Assembly: GCA_016281555.1 (NCBI GenBank)
Contig: JAEEIV010000080.1
Coordinates: 1-49,191 of the forward strand
DNA length: 49,191 nucleotides
Origin: Lachnospiraceae bacterium
GTDB lineage: Bacteria; Bacillota; Clostridia; Lachnospirales; Lachnospiraceae
Direction of reading: 5' to 3'
The notes under the pieces are model-generated. The model saw nothing but the letters and a program-made list of their open reading frames with translations. It was not told the origin of the DNA and did no database searches. Numbering within the stretch: the first letter of the stretch is position 1; the number at the start of each line of letters is the position of its first letter. This document shows positions 42,508 to 49,191 of the stretch, piece by piece. A program made the position numbers and the translations under genes.

Positions 42508-43482
42508 ATGGATAAAAATATTGATCTTTCCAAATACAATCTTTCGGATGATGAGTTGTTCTCCCGCGTAGAGCATGACGTCTTGGAATCCGAAAAGATC
42601 ACGGCTCCCCGGTACAGCTACTGGCGAAGCGTGTTCCGTGTCTTTTTCAAGAAGAAGATCAACTGGATCGTTCTCGGAATTCTGGTGCTGCTTCTCGGCT
42701 TCACCTACATTTATCCGATGATCGTTCCGTTTGACCGGTTCGCGAACGTCATGGATTCCACGGCCAAGCACCTGACACCGTCTGCAGCGTTTGCCAAATA
42801 CGGTTTCTCGATCCACTATCTGCTCGGCACCGGCCCGTCCGGCGAACCGATGTTTGACGCCATCTGGCACGGATCGCGGATCTCCCTGTCACTGGCGATG
42901 GTCTGCGCGGCCATCAACATGATCATCGGCGTACTGATCGGTTCCCTCTGGGGATTCTCCAAGAAGATGGACATCATCATGAACGAAGTCCGGAACATCG
43001 TCTCGAACATTCCGTACGAACTGCTCATTGCCGTTCTGGTGCTCGTCATGTCCAGAGGCTTCTGGACCATGGTCTTTGCACTGACCATTACCGGATGGCT
43101 CGGCGTCGCATACTTCATACGAACGCAGGTCATCATCATTCGTGACCGGGAATACAACATGGCATCCCGGTGCCTTGGTACGTCGATCTTCAGGATCGCC
43201 ACGAAGAACATCCTGCCGTTCATGACGAGCGTCATTGTGACGTTCGCGGCGCTGGAAGTTCCGAGCTACATCGGACTGGAAGTCTTCCTTTCCTACATCG
43301 GAATGGGCATTCCGGAACTGACGCTCGGCCGTATGATCAGTGAGAACCAGAGCGCAATGCTGGTGCCCGGCTGGGGCTTTGAATTCTGGAGTCCGGTCGC
43401 CATTTCGGCCATCCTGTCCATCGTGCTGTTCGTGATCGGACAGAACCTCGGCGACGCTTCAGACCCGAGAACACATATTTAA
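42508..43482 (+). CDS. oppC: Peptide ABC transporter permease OppC
   Basis: This 324-residue permease starts at ATG 42508 (GAGGTGA seven bases upstream; a GTG at 42499 is less likely). It has an N-terminal cytoplasmic segment (LSKYNLSDDELFSRVEHD), one membrane helix, an extracellular loop with GTGPSGEPMFDAIWHGSRISL, and then five helices, the normal OppC layout. The coupling loop is RCLGTSIFRIATKNILPFMTSV. LEVFLSYIGMGIPEL follows as in the family. It pairs with OppB as the channel for peptide import and meets the ATPases OppD and OppF. It follows oppB by five bases and precedes oppD by 12 bases. Confidence 0.93.
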   Translation: MDKNIDLSKYNLSDDELFSRVEHDVLESEKITAPRYSYWRSVFRVFFKKKINWIVLGILVLLLGFTYIYPMIVPFDRFANVMDSTAKHLTPSAAFAKYGFSIHYLLGTGPSGEPMFDAIWHGSRISLSLAMVCAAINMIIGVLIGSLWGFSKKMDIIMNEVRNIVSNIPYELLIAVLVLVMSRGFWTMVFALTITGWLGVAYFIRTQVIIIRDREYNMASRCLGTSIFRIATKNILPFMTSVIVTFAALEVPSYIGLEVFLSYIGMGIPELTLGRMISENQSAMLVPGWGFEFWSPVAISAILSIVLFVIGQNLGDASDPRTHI

Positions 43483-43494
43483 GGAGGCAGCGAG

Positions 43495-45243
43495 ATGGAT
43501 GAAAGAAAACCCCTGCTTTCCGTAAAAGACCTGGAAGTGAAGTTCCGTGTCCGCGGCCGTATTCTGACGGCCATCCGCGGGATCTCGCTGGACATTTATG
43601 AAAACGAATCCATTGCGATCGTGGGTGAGTCCGGTTCCGGTAAGTCCGTGTTTACGAAAACGTTTGCGGGCATGCTGGATTCGAACGGCTTCATTGCGAA
43701 CGGCTCCGTCGTTTTCAGCGACGAAGAACTGGCGGATACGAAAACGAAGCGGACGAAGTTCACGGAGTTCCTTCTGAAGCATACGCACAAGAAACTCGAC
43801 AAGTATTCGAAACTGGAGAACGGTTCTGCTACGTACCGCGAGATCCTGAGCCTCAAATCGGAGCGGAAGATGAGATCCACGCTTTCCGAGGAAGATGAGG
43901 AACAGCTGACCAAGAGAGAAAAGGATCTTCAGTATTCCCTGACGGAAGCGAAGAACCTGATGCAGACCTTTGACCGTCATTCCGAGAAGAGCAAGATCGC
44001 CGAAACGAAGGCCGAGATCAAAGGTTACGAGGACCAGTTAAAGGCCCTGAAGAACGAAACGAAGAGCCTGATCAATGAACATAAGGCGGCACTTGCCGCG
44101 GACACTGCGTACCTGAAGCAATATGCGGAGACAATGCAGAAGGACCGTGAGCTGTATGCCGGGGAGATCCGGAAGGACATCTCGCCGGAAACTTCCGAGC
44201 GGAATGACGTCATTGCGAAAGAGATCATGCTTTCGGTCGGCCGGTATTCCTTCTTCCGCAAACTCCAGAGCACGAACCAACTGCTCAGAGCCTGCAAGAA
44301 GGCAATGAAGCTCGGCGAAGACATGTCTCAGGACAGCGTACGCGAATCCGTGTTCAGTGACACCGTGCTTCGCGTGAGATACTTGGATGAGACGACAGAG
44401 TATCTGCACGGCACCTGCGTCGTGGACGTGGCGAAAGTCAAGTATCCGAAAGACTGGACGCAGATCCGCGGCAAGAAGATCGCGACGGTCTTCCAGGATC
44501 CGATGACGAGCCTGAACCCGATCATCACGATCGGAAAACAGATCACGAGCATCATTCTGAAGCATCAGAACTGCTCGGAAACGGAAGCGAGACAGCGCGC
44601 ACTGAAACTGATGAAACAGGTCGGCATCCCGAACGCGGAAAACCGGTTTGACGATTATCCGTTCCAGTATTCCGGCGGCATGCGGCAGCGTATCGTCATT
44701 GCCATCGCGCTTTCCTGCCAGCCGAAGATCCTGATCTGCGACGAGCCGACGACCGCGCTCGACGTGACGATCCAGGCACAGATCCTGGAACTCCTGAAAG
44801 ATCTTCAGAAAGAATACAAATACACGATCGTGTTCATTACGCACGACCTCGGCGTCGTGGCGAACATTGCGGACCGTGTGGCAGTGCTGTACGGCGGACA
44901 GGTCGTGGAACTCGGTACCGTCGAGGACGTCTTCTTCGATCCGAGACATCCGTACACCTGGGCGCTCCTTTCGAGTCTGCCGCAGATCGCGGAGCGGGGA
45001 ACGGAGCTGTACTCCATCACCGGTACGCCGCCGTCGCTGTATAACAAGATCGTCGGCGACGCGTTTGCGCCGAGAAATCCGTACTGTCTGAAGATCGACA
45101 CGTTGGAAGAACCCCCGATGTTCCAGGTCAGCGACACGCATTTTGCAAAGACGTGGCTTCTGGATCCGCGCGCGCCGAAGATCGAAAAACCCGAAGCGAT
45201 CGCGGACATCCACGGCAAGCTTTGCAGAGCATTCAATATTTAA
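43495..45243 (+). CDS. oppD: Peptide ABC transporter ATPase OppD with ~230-residue coiled-coil insertion
   Basis: This 582-residue ATPase keeps Walker A GESGSGKS (44-51), Q-loop Gln334 ([11 protein letters not shown]), signature YSGGMRQR (about 392), Walker B ILICDEP and the H-loop histidine (ITHDLG). The C-terminal oligopeptide-transporter motif ([17 protein letters not shown]) is present though its cysteines are few. Standard OppD proteins are about 330 residues with about 50 between Walker A and Gln; here there are about 280. The extra part (about 85-310) is rich in Glu, Lys, Leu and Ala, with heptad-like stretches such as [19 protein letters not shown]. This looks like a helical hairpin arising from the ATPase arm. 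Confidence 0.92.
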   Translation: MDERKPLLSVKDLEVKFRVRGRILTAIRGISLDIYENESIAIVGESGSGKSVFTKTFAGMLDSNGFIANGSVVFSDEELADTKTKRTKFTEFLLKHTHKKLDKYSKLENGSATYREILSLKSERKMRSTLSEEDEEQLTKREKDLQYSLTEAKNLMQTFDRHSEKSKIAETKAEIKGYEDQLKALKNETKSLINEHKAALAADTAYLKQYAETMQKDRELYAGEIRKDISPETSERNDVIAKEIMLSVGRYSFFRKLQSTNQLLRACKKAMKLGEDMSQDSVRESVFSDTVLRVRYLDETTEYLHGTCVVDVAKVKYPKDWTQIRGKKIATVFQDPMTSLNPIITIGKQITSIILKHQNCSETEARQRALKLMKQVGIPNAENRFDDYPFQYSGGMRQRIVIAIALSCQPKILICDEPTTALDVTIQAQILELLKDLQKEYKYTIVFITHDLGVVANIADRVAVLYGGQVVELGTVEDVFFDPRHPYTWALLSSLPQIAERGTELYSITGTPPSLYNKIVGDAFAPRNPYCLKIDTLEEPPMFQVSDTHFAKTWLLDPRAPKIEKPEAIADIHGKLCRAFNI

Positions 45244-45258
45244 AGGAGGATGAGACGT

Positions 45259-46578
45259 ATGGGTAAAGAAATTACGAAAACGGCTTCTCATCTTCCGGAG
45301 CACGGTCCCATCGATGAACAGGGGAGAGAAGTTCTCCTGGAAGTCAAAAACGTGGACATTACTTTCGGAAAGGGCGACAATGCCGTCCGCGCCGTCAAGG
45401 ACGCGAGCTTCCGTATTTTCAAGGGCGAAACGTTTTCGCTCGTCGGCGAATCCGGCTCCGGTAAAACAACGGTCGGCCGTGCGGTGATCCGTGTGAATCC
45501 CTGTGCGGCGGGCGAGATCCTCTATAAGGGCGTCCGGATTTCCGGAAAGATCCCGCATTCCCTGGACCGTGAAGTCATCCGGAACATCCAGATGGTCTTC
45601 CAGGATCCTGCGGCATCCCTCAATGAGCGCGCGACGGTCGACTACATCATTTCGGAAGGCCTTTACAACTTCCATCTGTATGAGAACGAAGCGGACCGCG
45701 TGCACAAGGTCGAGAAGATCATCGATGAAGTCGGCCTTCTGCCGGAACATCTGACGCGTTATCCGCACGAGTTTTCCGGCGGACAGCGGCAGAGGATCGG
45801 TCTCGCGAGAGCCATGGTCATGGAACCGGAACTGGTCATTGCCGACGAACCGATCTCCGCATTGGACGTTTCCATCCGTGCGCAGGTCCTGAATCTGATG
45901 AAGAAGTTCCAGTCGGAACAGGGCCTGTCCTATCTCTTCATCGCGCACGACCTGTCGATCGTCCGGTTCATTTCCGACCGGATCGGCGTTATCTACAAGG
46001 GCAACATCGTAGAAGTCGCGACCACGGAAGAGTTGTTTGATTTCCCGCTCCATCCGTATACGCATTCGCTGATCTCGGCGATCCCGATCCCGGATCCGAA
46101 GCTGGAAAAGAACAAGGCGCTGTACACCTACGATCCGTCCATCCACGACTACAGCGTGGATCTGCCGGAACTCGTGGACATCGGAAACGACCACTGGGTC
46201 TACGGCAATAAGAAGGAGATCGAAGAGTACAAGGCGACCCGTGAACGGGGCATCCCGCTGAAATCCGTGAAGATCCTCACTGATGAGGAGAAAGCGGCAC
46301 TGGAGATCGAACGGGAACTGCACAAGGACGACGAGCCGGAACTTTCCGCGAGCAACTTCATTCTGGAGCATCCGCCGAAGGATACCGGCAGCACCTGGTA
46401 TACGATCCTTTCCTTCCTGCTTCCGGTCCTCGGACTCATTCTCGCCGGGATCTTCCGTGCGAAGAATTACATCCGGAACTACAAGAAGTGCAAGAAGGGC
46501 GCGCTCTTTGCGCTGGGGCTGATCGGAGCGGTCATCGTGCTGTTTCTGATACTGTTGCTCATTGCCCAATTCGTATAG
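45259..46578 (+). CDS. oppF: Peptide ABC transporter ATPase OppF with C-terminal membrane helices
   Basis: I start at ATG 45259, eight bases after AAAGGAGGA. The ATPase core is complete: Walker A GESGSGKT (63-70), Q-loop [14 protein letters not shown], signature FSGGQRQR, Walker B VIADEP and H-loop IAHDLS. After the usual OppF end (about residue 330) there are ~110 extra residues. They form an acidic linker, then two hydrophobic segments (about 382-400 and 415-439) separated by a basic loop [12 protein letters not shown]. An ATPase that is itself anchored in the membrane is unusual for this family. The gene is followed by a hairpin and a membrane-anchored protein. Confidence 0.9.
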   Translation: MGKEITKTASHLPEHGPIDEQGREVLLEVKNVDITFGKGDNAVRAVKDASFRIFKGETFSLVGESGSGKTTVGRAVIRVNPCAAGEILYKGVRISGKIPHSLDREVIRNIQMVFQDPAASLNERATVDYIISEGLYNFHLYENEADRVHKVEKIIDEVGLLPEHLTRYPHEFSGGQRQRIGLARAMVMEPELVIADEPISALDVSIRAQVLNLMKKFQSEQGLSYLFIAHDLSIVRFISDRIGVIYKGNIVEVATTEELFDFPLHPYTHSLISAIPIPDPKLEKNKALYTYDPSIHDYSVDLPELVDIGNDHWVYGNKKEIEEYKATRERGIPLKSVKILTDEEKAALEIERELHKDDEPELSASNFILEHPPKDTGSTWYTILSFLLPVLGLILAGIFRAKNYIRNYKKCKKGALFALGLIGAVIVLFLILLLIAQFV

Positions 46579-46601
46579 GAAATTGCATAGAGGGCGAAAT
46601 G

Positions 46602-46632
46602 AAGCCGTGCCCGCGTCGTCGGGCGCGGCTTT
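46602..46632 (+). terminator. G+C-rich hairpin after oppF
   Basis: AAGCCGTGCCCG (46602-46613) pairs with CGGGCGCGGCTT (46620-46631), followed only by a short TTG. It could weaken read-through into the next gene, but the lack of a T-run makes full termination doubtful. Confidence 0.45.
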
Positions 46633-46650
46633 GTAAATGAAAGGAATGAC

Positions 46651-47907
46651 ATGGCGAACGTAGAACACCTTCCGAATCCGATCGACCGCATTGAGGCCAA
46701 AACGGCGGAAGAAGCGGAGAAGCTGAAAAAACAGAAAAAGAAGAGACTCATCATCATCGTGGTGATTCTGGCGGCGCTGCTTCTCATCGTCGTCGGCATT
46801 CTGCTTGCCAACGTTCTGAAGGACGACGGCTGGCGGGACGTGACCGTGAGCCCGGGCTCCGCCACGAATTGCAGCAGCTCCTTCACGTTCCGGATGCAGC
46901 TCGACCGGAAACTGGTCGGCAATGATTTCCGCGCCATGTCGCAGGCCTACACCGACGCGGCCATCCGGGAGTACAATGTATACGATAATTATGAGGAGCA
47001 TCCCGGCATTCACGGGCTGTACGAACTCAATCATTCCGTAGGACAGCGGATCCGAATCGAGCCGGAATTGTATGCGGCATTGGAAAAACTGGAGAAGAGC
47101 GGCTTCCGGGGCGCGTATCTCGGCCCGGTCTACGAGGTCTATCAGGAACTCTTCCTGACCGAAGACAAGGAATCCGCCAAGCAATTCGATCCCTACTACG
47201 ATGCGGAGACCGCGGCGTATTTTGCCGAACTCACGGCGTTCGCGTCGAATCCGGACCACGTTTCGCTTCAGTTTTACGGGAATAATGAAGTGCAGCTCAA
47301 AGTGTCCAACGTCTACCGGAAATATGCCGCGGACTACGAACTTGCCACGTTCATTGATTTTTTCTGGATGAAAAACGCGTTCATTCTGGATTATCTTCGG
47401 GAAGAGATCGTGAAGACCGGCTATACGAAGGGGTACATCATCAGCGAGGAAGGGTATGCGACGTGCCTCGATACGACAGGGGAAATCTATGAAATGCTGG
47501 TGCTCGACCGGAACGGGAACGACGTCGTATCCGCCGCGGCCCTGCAGTACAGCGGTCCCGTCAATCTGGTCGTCTTCCACAATTATCCACTGAACGACAC
47601 CTATTCGGACTACTATTACGTATACAGGAACAATAAATTCGCGACGCCGTACATTGATCCGGCGGACGGGTATTACAAGAGCAGCATCCCGGACCTCATG
47701 CTGTATTCGGGAAGCAGAGACGCTTCGGACCTGCTCCTCGCCGGGATCGATCTCGTCATCGGAAAGAAATTCGATGAGGCGAAGGCCGCGGAATACGCGA
47801 AAGAAGACGTCCTGCCGGTTTACTGTATGGACCGCGTGGTCGTGTTATACGGAACGGGAATGAAAGCAGGGACGCTCGGCGAAGGCTACCGGCTGCTGCA
47901 AAAATAG
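46651..47907 (+). CDS. Membrane-anchored extracytoplasmic protein following opp genes
   Basis: This 418-residue protein has a basic cytoplasmic start, one membrane helix (about 31-52) and a large outer domain. The stretches NHSVGQRIRIEPELYAALEK, FDPYYDAETAAYFAEL and the later FILDYLREEIVKTGYTKGYI have the order and spacing of an ApbE-like (FMN transferase) fold, in which a FDPT-type segment and an IDLGGIAKG-type segment bind FAD and metal. The key residues are not conserved, so it would be a degenerate relative or a chance resemblance. It follows oppF after 72 bases with an AAAGGA site. Its link to peptide import is inferred from position only. Confidence 0.7.
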   Translation: MANVEHLPNPIDRIEAKTAEEAEKLKKQKKKRLIIIVVILAALLLIVVGILLANVLKDDGWRDVTVSPGSATNCSSSFTFRMQLDRKLVGNDFRAMSQAYTDAAIREYNVYDNYEEHPGIHGLYELNHSVGQRIRIEPELYAALEKLEKSGFRGAYLGPVYEVYQELFLTEDKESAKQFDPYYDAETAAYFAELTAFASNPDHVSLQFYGNNEVQLKVSNVYRKYAADYELATFIDFFWMKNAFILDYLREEIVKTGYTKGYIISEEGYATCLDTTGEIYEMLVLDRNGNDVVSAAALQYSGPVNLVVFHNYPLNDTYSDYYYVYRNNKFATPYIDPADGYYKSSIPDLMLYSGSRDASDLLLAGIDLVIGKKFDEAKAAEYAKEDVLPVYCMDRVVVLYGTGMKAGTLGEGYRLLQK

Positions 47908-47923
47908 GAACGCGGGCTTTTGG

Positions 47924-48463
47924 TCAGGTCGTTTTGATCGTGCTTAAGAAGACATCCTCGAACGACTTCGTGTCCTCCGTGCAGTTAATGAACTCGATCC
48001 GGTAAAAATACCGGAGGCCAAAATCCTCAAAAATGACGTAGCAATAGTGCTTCGTCACGTTGCCGCCGTGTGCCGGATCATTGGTATCAAAGGTCACGTA
48101 GGTACTCTGTCTTCCGTCGACCGTCTTCGTCGTTACCTCGCAGTTCTTGTTCTCCGGGTCGGCGCTGATCGCGTCGATTTCGTCCTGCATGGGATGAAGG
48201 GTGCTGCTCTTTTCCGCAATGAAGATCCAGAAATCCTTTCCGTTGTTCGAGAGCCGGTACTCGCGGGTCCTGTTATCATAGCCGGTCGTTTTACCGATGA
48301 GTTCAAAATCATCACTGAGGTTGTAATACAATTCCCCCAGGTTCGTATAGTTCGAGAGCGTGATATTCTTCCCGTTCAGCGTCGCCTGCGCCTTCCCCGA
48401 AGAACAGCCCGCCGTGGACAGCGCCAAGATCGCCGCCAGACCAATCAACAATCCTCGTTTCAT
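47924..48463 (-). CDS. Small lipoprotein of unknown function
   Basis: I start at the ATG giving MKRGLLIGLAAILALSTAGC, nine bases after AAGGAGGG. The 179-residue protein has a lipoprotein signal peptide with Cys20. The mature part is a compact alpha+beta domain with LNGKNITLSNYTNLGELYYN, TREYRLSNNGKDFWIFI and KHYCYVIFEDFGLRYFYRIE. The phrase DTNDPAHGGNVTKHYCYVIF suggests a secreted domain without catalytic motifs that I can recognise. It has its own TTGACA/TAATAT promoter (48505-48533). It is convergent with the preceding gene (16 bases apart), and no terminator is obvious in that gap. Confidence 0.8.
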   Translation of the reverse strand: MKRGLLIGLAAILALSTAGCSSGKAQATLNGKNITLSNYTNLGELYYNLSDDFELIGKTTGYDNRTREYRLSNNGKDFWIFIAEKSSTLHPMQDEIDAISADPENKNCEVTTKTVDGRQSTYVTFDTNDPAHGGNVTKHYCYVIFEDFGLRYFYRIEFINCTEDTKSFEDVFLSTIKTT

Positions 48464-48504
48464 GATTACAAACCCTCCTTCTTGATTGAACGCTTCCAAT
48501 CATC

Positions 48505-48533
48505 ATATTAGTGTAATTGAAAGGGCTTGTCAA
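48505..48533 (-). promoter_or_regulatory. Promoter for the small lipoprotein gene
   Basis: On the - strand, TTGACA (48533-48528) and TAATAT (48510-48505) with 17 bases between, 42 bases upstream of the start codon. Confidence 0.72.
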
Positions 48534-48570
48534 TCAAAATGGGCAATCAAGTAAGTACAGGATGTGCTGA

Positions 48571-48647
48571 GAGCGCGAGACGCCGCACGGTGCCCGGTGG
48601 GCACCGGTATTGCGGGCAGCCGTCCCAACGGCTGCCGATGATCGAAC
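48571..48647. repeat. 77-bp direct repeat, copy 1 (tRNA-Gly 3' end plus two hairpins)
   Basis: This copy is identical over 77 bases to 48690-48766. It begins with GAGCGCGAGAC, the complement of the tRNA-Gly 3' end; with four more upstream bases it matches 15 bases of tRNA-Gly plus trailer (48839-48853). Inside are two stems: CGGTGCCC/GGGCACCG and GGCAGCCGT/ACGGCTGCC. It ends GATCGAAC, which again matches the tRNA T-arm region. Coding frames across it give only low-complexity, repeated peptides. Confidence 0.9.
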
Positions 48648-48689
48648 CTTTGAACGCCGGAAGGCGGCGAAATGCAGGAGGCAGCGCAG

Positions 48690-48766
48690 GAGCGCGAGAC
48701 GCCGCACGGTGCCCGGTGGGCACCGGTATTGCGGGCAGCCGTCCCAACGGCTGCCGATGATCGAAC
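48690..48766. repeat. 77-bp direct repeat, copy 2
   Basis: Perfect copy of 48571-48647, 119 bases downstream. Between them lies a 42-base stretch with a small GCC/GGC hairpin and no gene. The copy runs into a 13-bp inverted repeat, GAACTTCGAGCCC (48763-48775) with GGGCTCGAAGTTC (48782-48794). Confidence 0.9.
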
Positions 48767-48795
48767 TTCGAGCCCGGGTTTGGGCTCGAAGTTCC

Positions 48796-48834
48796 AAAAA
48801 GGAAGAGCACCCTTGATGGGTGCTCTTCCTTTTT
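48796..48834. terminator. Bidirectional terminator after tRNA-Gly
   Basis: AAAAAGGAAGAGCACCC (48796-48812) pairs perfectly with GGGTGCTCTTCCTTTTT (48818-48834), loop TTGAT. On the - strand it follows the tRNA-Gly gene by nine bases and ends the leftward tRNA transcript. Confidence 0.93.
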
Positions 48835-48843
48835 GATACTGAG

Positions 48844-48915
48844 AGCGCGAGACGGGGATCGAACCCGCGAACTCCTCCTTGGCAAGGAGGCGTAGTACCA
48901 CTCTACTACTCGCGC
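48844..48915 (-). tRNA. tRNA-Gly (GCC)
   Basis: Acceptor GCGCGAG pairs with CTCGCGC, anticodon loop TTGCCAA (anticodon GCC), T-arm GGGTTCGATCCCC-like, discriminator base U as usual for tRNA-Gly. CCA is not encoded. It has its own perfect promoter (48925-48953) and terminator. Its 3' end is duplicated in the 77-bp repeats. Confidence 0.96.
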
Positions 48916-48924
48916 ACGCATCGT

Positions 48925-48953
48925 ATTATATACGATAGCATTCCGAATGTCAA
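48925..48953 (-). promoter_or_regulatory. Perfect consensus promoter for tRNA-Gly
   Basis: On the - strand TTGACA (48953-48948), 17 bases, TATAAT (48930-48925). Initiation would occur a few bases before the tRNA 5' end. Confidence 0.88.
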
Positions 48954-48974
48954 GCGTTTCTTCCGACTTCGGAG

Positions 48975-49047
48975 TGCCCAGAGTCGGAATCGAACCAACG
49001 ACACGAGGATTTTCAGTCCTCTGCTCTACCATCTGAGCTATCTGGGC
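48975..49047 (-). tRNA. tRNA-Phe (GAA)
   Basis: Acceptor GCCCAGA pairs with TCTGGGC; anticodon loop ACTGAAAAT gives GAA; discriminator A; T-arm with TTCGATT. CCA is not encoded. Only 20 bases separate it from tRNA-Leu, so both are probably on one transcript. Confidence 0.96.
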
Positions 49048-49067
49048 TCACGTGTGTGCTCACACCG

Positions 49068-49153
49068 TGCCGGCGACCGGGATCGAACCGGTACGGGTAT
49101 CACTACCCACGGGATTTTAAGTCCCGGGCGTCTGCCAGTTCCGCCACGCCGGC
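49068..49153 (-). tRNA. tRNA-Leu (UAA)
   Basis: Class II tRNA of 86 bases with a long variable arm. Acceptor GCCGGCG pairs with CGCCGGC; anticodon loop ACTTAAAAT gives TAA; discriminator A, as in tRNA-Leu. CCA is not encoded. Confidence 0.95.
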
Positions 49154-49166
49154 TCGTCAGGAGAAA

Positions 49167-49191
49167 TGGGCGAGGGTGGATTCGAACCACC
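49167..49191 (-). tRNA. tRNA, 3' end only (window edge)
   Basis: The visible part is the T-arm GGTGG, TTCGAAT, CCACC, then the acceptor strand CTCGCCC and discriminator A; the rest lies beyond the window. The TTCGAAT T-loop resembles tRNA-Tyr of Bacillota, but the anticodon is not visible, so identity is open. Confidence 0.85.

Noticed and set aside
44038-47580. A 1180-residue open frame on the - strand across oppD, oppF and the following gene
   Set aside because: It is antisense to three well-supported genes, has no recognisable domain and arises from G+C-rich codon structure.
48534-49032. Arg/Cys-rich frames across the 77-bp repeats and tRNA genes
   Set aside because: They run through repeats and tRNA genes; no ribosome binding site or conserved domain.

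Overview
The window is chromosomal DNA of a low-redundancy, fairly GC-rich member of the Clostridia (Bacillota): strong AGGAGG-type ribosome binding sites, consensus TTGACA/TATAAT promoters, tRNA genes without an encoded CCA, lipoprotein solute-binding proteins, YqeG, NrdR, EF-P with a PGKG loop, and a strictly fermentative gene set (indolepyruvate:ferredoxin oxidoreductase, anaerobic-type glycerol-3-phosphate oxidation, peptide and amino-acid ABC importers). I cannot place it to genus. There is no phage, plasmid, IS element or CRISPR array.

Layout. 1-4.6 kb: a cut membrane protein, a GNAT acetyltransferase, a FecR-domain lipoprotein, a Nudix hydrolase with an extra domain and a rhomboid protease. 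4.7-5.9 kb: an A+T-rich island with a PD-(D/E)XK-like protein whose stop codon lies inside the first unit of a perfectly phased 63-bp palindromic repeat array (5 units). 6.0-12.4 kb: a polar amino-acid ABC transporter, an M20 amidohydrolase, ArgR, a histidine phosphatase and a YjbR-MGMT fusion. 12.4-15.8 kb: a nitrilase-GDPD fusion and an acyl-CoA synthetase. 15.8-23.9 kb: a LysR regulator divergent from an NhaC antiporter, then iorA-iorB-paaK-ACT-aminotransferase, a compact pathway for oxidative fermentation of aromatic amino acids. 23.9-26.8 kb: a sialidase-fold lipoprotein and an MlrC-type metallopeptidase. 26.87-27.16 kb: a second 5-unit array of the same 63-bp repeat family, with no nuclease gene beside it. 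27.4-32.9 kb: a cysteine hydrolase, then housekeeping genes (prfC, maf, nrdR, yqeG, efp), tRNA-Arg and a DUF5688 protein. 33-38.5 kb: a secreted acidic protein and the glpK/GlpA-like/GlpB-like/DUF1667 glycerol operon. 38.5-47.9 kb: an oligopeptide ABC transporter whose OppB, OppD and OppF are all enlarged, plus a membrane-anchored companion. 47.9 kb to the end: a small lipoprotein, two perfect 77-bp repeats carrying the 3' end of tRNA-Gly, and a leftward tRNA cluster (Gly, Phe, Leu, one cut).

The metabolic theme is amino-acid and peptide fermentation. Peptides enter by the Opp system and amino acids by the polar amino-acid transporter; the aminotransferase makes aryl-pyruvates, IorAB decarboxylates them to aryl-acetyl-CoA, and PaaK can interconvert this with the free acid. 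Glycerol is taken to dihydroxyacetone phosphate by the glp operon.

The most unusual signal is the pair of 63-bp repeat arrays and the nuclease-like gene fused to one of them. Next come the domain insertions in the ABC ATPases, the nitrilase-GDPD fusion, and the tRNA-Gly-derived repeats.
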